Source: Candidatus Iainarchaeum sp.
Lineage (GTDB): Archaea > Iainarchaeota > Iainarchaeia > Iainarchaeales > GCA-2688035
DNA: 7,663 bases
NCBI GenBank assembly: GCA_016931555.1
Contig: JAFGEM010000018.1
Location: forward strand, 1 to 7,663
Direction: 5' to 3'
Below the pieces are notes generated by a model. That model worked only from the letters and a program-made list of their open reading frames with translations. It was not told where the DNA came from and made no database searches. Made by a program: the position numbers and the translations under genes. Shown here piece after piece: positions 6,072 through 7,663 of the stretch (the first letter of the stretch is position 1; every line of letters starts with the position of its first letter).

Positions 6072-6093
6072 AAAGGAATTTGGGTGTATCATC

Positions 6094-6101
6094 TATTTAA
6101 A
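6094..6101 (-). promoter_or_regulatory. TATA box of the dockerin-like gene
   Basis: TTTAAATA on the minus strand, centred about 26 bases before the ATG at 6071, is a near-consensus archaeal TATA box. It lies between this gene and the upstream transglutaminase-like gene (stop at 6117), so the dockerin-like gene can be transcribed on its own as a leaderless mRNA. Confidence 0.65.
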
Positions 6102-6116
6102 CATTTCTGGAGGCAG

Positions 6117-6755
6117 CTAATAACTCAAAGCATATTTGGCAAAATCGTTTAGGGAAAATATTCCAATATCGTGAGAATCAAAGCCCTCGGCATAATGCCT
6201 TTTCCCCTTTTTCTTTTTTTTCTGCTTTTTTATCCATGCGCTTTTTGCTTCCCCAATAATACCTGCAGTTCCATATGTCGGGTCAGCGCGCATCCATGTT
6301 TTTCCAGTAAAAAAATGGACTACTGAATGGTTCATTTCGCGCACAAACATTGCAGGAATTCCCTTTGCACGGAGAATGGCGCATAATGCATTGCAATAAT
6401 CAATACAGCCTTCAACCTCAAACCCCTTTTCCTTTGTACTCTGATTCCCAGTTACAATTAATCTTGAGCGTATTATTTCGTCTGCAGTGCGCCGCGCGTA
6501 ATATCTCCGAAGCTGCTTTATTCCAAGGGGCAGTCTTCTGAAAGCAGCTATTTCCTTGCAGGCGTCTCTTGCTATTTTCATTGGAGCTCCCTGAAAACGC
6601 GATGCAAAATCAGTTATTGCTTTTGTGCGCCGTGTCATGGTTCCTGAAGCAAGCCATTGTTTTGCAGGCACAGGGGGAATTCGCTCTGGAACAAAAACAG
6701 GTTTTTTTGGCTTGAGAATTCTGCGAACTGGCAAGGGTTCTCTCTTTTTTGGCAT
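6117..6755 (-). CDS. Transglutaminase-like cysteine protease-fold protein
   Basis: A 212-residue protein with no signal peptide, so probably cytosolic. The transglutaminase-like core is at about 85-165: EGC117IDYCNALCAILRAKGIPA matches the 'GxCxxxxxLxxxLLRxxGIPAR' block, NH143SVVHFF supplies the His, and MRAD158PTYG the Asp. The Cys-His-Asp triad is therefore complete. In archaea such domains are more often peptidases or amidases than true crosslinkers; the substrate is unknown. The N-terminus (1-32) is basic and proline-rich and probably disordered. A lysine-rich patch (176-186) follows the core and is encoded by runs of A in the mRNA. The gene lies 38 bases after the PAC2 chaperone gene on the same strand. 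A TATA-like sequence about 28 bases before the ATG suggests its own leaderless transcript as well. Confidence 0.78.
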   Translation of the reverse strand: MPKKREPLPVRRILKPKKPVFVPERIPPVPAKQWLASGTMTRRTKAITDFASRFQGAPMKIARDACKEIAAFRRLPLGIKQLRRYYARRTADEIIRSRLIVTGNQSTKEKGFEVEGCIDYCNALCAILRAKGIPAMFVREMNHSVVHFFTGKTWMRADPTYGTAGIIGEAKSAWIKKQKKKKKGKRHYAEGFDSHDIGIFSLNDFAKYALSY

Positions 6756-6777
6756 AAAAGAATATTGGAAAAACCTG

Positions 6778-6790
6778 TTATTAATGTATT
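6778..6790 (-). promoter_or_regulatory. Possible TATA box of the transglutaminase-like gene
   Basis: AATACATTAATAA on the minus strand is centred about 28 bases before the ATG at 6755 and overlaps the spacer after the PAC2 stop codon. It is weaker than the box before the dockerin-like gene, so readthrough from PAC2 is equally possible. Confidence 0.35.
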
Positions 6791-6793
6791 TGG

Positions 6794-7570
6794 TTATCGG
6801 ATGTATGTTGGACCGTCTTCGCTTGGCTTTTCCTCTATTTCCTCGAATTGCTTTGCAAGCTGTTTGAAAGCATCTTCAATGTGCTTTACCTCTTTTTCAA
6901 TGCTTGCCAGTTCAACCTTGAAACCGTATTTTTTTACCAAAATTTCAATAAGCTTTTTTGCTGCGCCGTGGTCGCCGTAAACAAGCCTTGCGTTTGTTTC
7001 GCCCATAAGGCAGACGCCTTCAACGCGCTCTGATTCCGCTAACCCGAGTATTAGGCCCGCAGCGCCGGAAATAAGCCCTTCTTTTTTCCCTGGAACAGCG
7101 CCGACTTTTGCAAATTCTTTCAAAAGTTTTTCATTTGTTGCAGCGGAAATAACTTTGGGGCTTTCTGCAAGGCGCTTGTCTCCTATGTTTATTCCTGCAA
7201 GAGTTATAATTCTTTTTACTCCGAGTTTTTTTGCTGTAGCAACTATTTCATGTGCAAACTCGTAATGCTCCTGTGCAGATCCCGTGCGAAAATCCAGGCT
7301 TGGCTGGACAGGCCCTGACAAAAACAAAAAACTTTGGCCTTGGGATTTAAATGCATAAATCTCGTCTTTGATGAGCTTTATTATTGCATCTTTAGTGTAA
7401 ACGCTCGGGGGAAAGCTGTCTGAAATTATTTCAGCAATTTTTTCGCACTTGAATTGCTTGAGCATGTAATCAACAGTTATTTTGCCGACTAATCCAACGC
7501 CCGGCAATCCAGTGAGCAGTGTTGCCTTTGGAAACTTTTTCTTTTTCAAAAAAATTGTCTTTGTAACCAT
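6794..7570 (-). CDS. PAC2 family proteasome assembly chaperone
   Basis: A 258-residue cytosolic protein of the PAC2 family, whose archaeal members (PbaA/PbaB type) help assemble the 20S proteasome. The hallmark GLPGVGLVGK is at residues 21-30, followed by VDYMLKQF. Other family-like segments are FPPSVY (DSFPPSVYTKDAII), FLFLSGPVQP, the VKRIITLAGINIG strand and turn, and GAAGLILGLAESERVEGVCL leading to LMGETNA. The C-terminal 50 residues are charged and likely coiled coil, ending GPTYIR. Tyr is third from the end rather than second, so a canonical terminal HbYX motif is not present. Start: an ATG at 7576 forms an ATGA overlap with the upstream stop, but GGGGATGA just before the ATG at 7570 is the only usable SD, so 7570 is preferred. 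Tight coupling to the upstream gene indicates an operon. Confidence 0.87.
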   Translation of the reverse strand: MVTKTIFLKKKKFPKATLLTGLPGVGLVGKITVDYMLKQFKCEKIAEIISDSFPPSVYTKDAIIKLIKDEIYAFKSQGQSFLFLSGPVQPSLDFRTGSAQEHYEFAHEIVATAKKLGVKRIITLAGINIGDKRLAESPKVISAATNEKLLKEFAKVGAVPGKKEGLISGAAGLILGLAESERVEGVCLMGETNARLVYGDHGAAKKLIEILVKKYGFKVELASIEKEVKHIEDAFKQLAKQFEEIEEKPSEDGPTYIR

Positions 7571-7572
7571 AA

Positions 7573-7663
7573 TCATCCCCTTGAAATTTCAAAGCTTGCA
7601 GTGCCGCGCATTGACTTCATTTCCGCTACAATGGATTCGGCTGCATTGTTAATTGATTTTTCC
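7573..7663 (-). CDS. 3' end of an upstream gene (29 codons seen), possibly aIF2 alpha
   Basis: An open frame enters from the right edge and ends at TGA 7575-7573, overlapping the PAC2 start region. The visible end reads as a helix (NNAAESIVAEMKSM) followed by a short strand (GTASFEISRG). In many archaea the PAC2 gene follows translation genes such as aIF2 alpha and nop10. The helix, Gly and SF-containing tail resemble the end of aIF2 alpha. With 29 residues this is only a suggestion; that a real gene ends here is well supported by the ATGA overlap and the coupling. Confidence 0.6.
   Translation of the reverse strand, partial: EKSINNAAESIVAEMKSMRGTASFEISRG

Noticed and set aside
6657..6980. 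Plus-strand 107-codon frame opposite the PAC2 and transglutaminase-like genes
   Set aside because: It spans two well-supported minus-strand genes and their spacer; its composition is that of a reverse-complement shadow.
1..7663. CRISPR array, tRNA, rRNA or defence island
   Set aside because: No regularly spaced direct repeats, no tRNA-like TTCGA/CCA architecture, and no nuclease, toxin or transposase family other than the housekeeping repair enzyme EndoQ.

Overview
The window is AT-rich archaeal DNA. The evidence is a methanogen-type S-layer precursor, a PAC2-family proteasome assembly chaperone, the DNA-repair nuclease EndoQ, a prepilin with a class III (QxSxE) signal peptide, and AT-rich TATA-type promoters. 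Several small secreted Cys-rich and dockerin-like proteins, and a cytosolic transglutaminase-like protein, fit an uncultivated euryarchaeal or DPANN-like lineage (for example Diapherotrites or a relative). That placement is inference; there is no rRNA or tRNA gene to confirm it.

Layout, left to right. Positions 1-876 (minus) hold the N-terminal 292 residues of an S-layer protein that runs off the left edge. A 342-base non-coding gap (877-1218) holds its promoter and a long leader. A winged-helix regulator follows (1219-1854, minus), divergent from a small BofA-family membrane protein (1957-2271, plus). An AmrS-type radical SAM enzyme (2309-3322, minus) is divergent from EndoQ (3401-4675, plus). 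Next is the prepilin-like gene (4721-5380, plus). A minus-strand block fills the rest: a secreted dockerin-like protein (5445-6071), a transglutaminase-like protein (6117-6755), the PAC2 chaperone (6794-7570), and the last 29 codons of an upstream gene cut by the right edge.

Functionally there are two themes. One is the cell surface: S-layer, prepilin, dockerin/Cys-rich secreted protein and BofA-like membrane protein. The other is housekeeping and repair: EndoQ for deaminated bases, PAC2 for proteasome assembly, and AmrS. These look like an ordinary archaeal neighbourhood rather than one dedicated operon. No transposase, integrase, CRISPR array, tRNA or rRNA was seen.

A useful regularity is that for most genes the predicted TATA box sits about 24-28 bases before the chosen ATG, which implies leaderless mRNAs. 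This decides several start codons against longer alternatives. The S-layer gene is the clear exception: a perfect Shine-Dalgarno sequence, and a TATA box that predicts a leader of about 130 nt. No candidate is a clearly new system. The best leads are the WCX-like sensor domain without a WYL domain, the three-loop dockerin-like protein, the transglutaminase-like protein next to the proteasome chaperone, and the S-layer leader.
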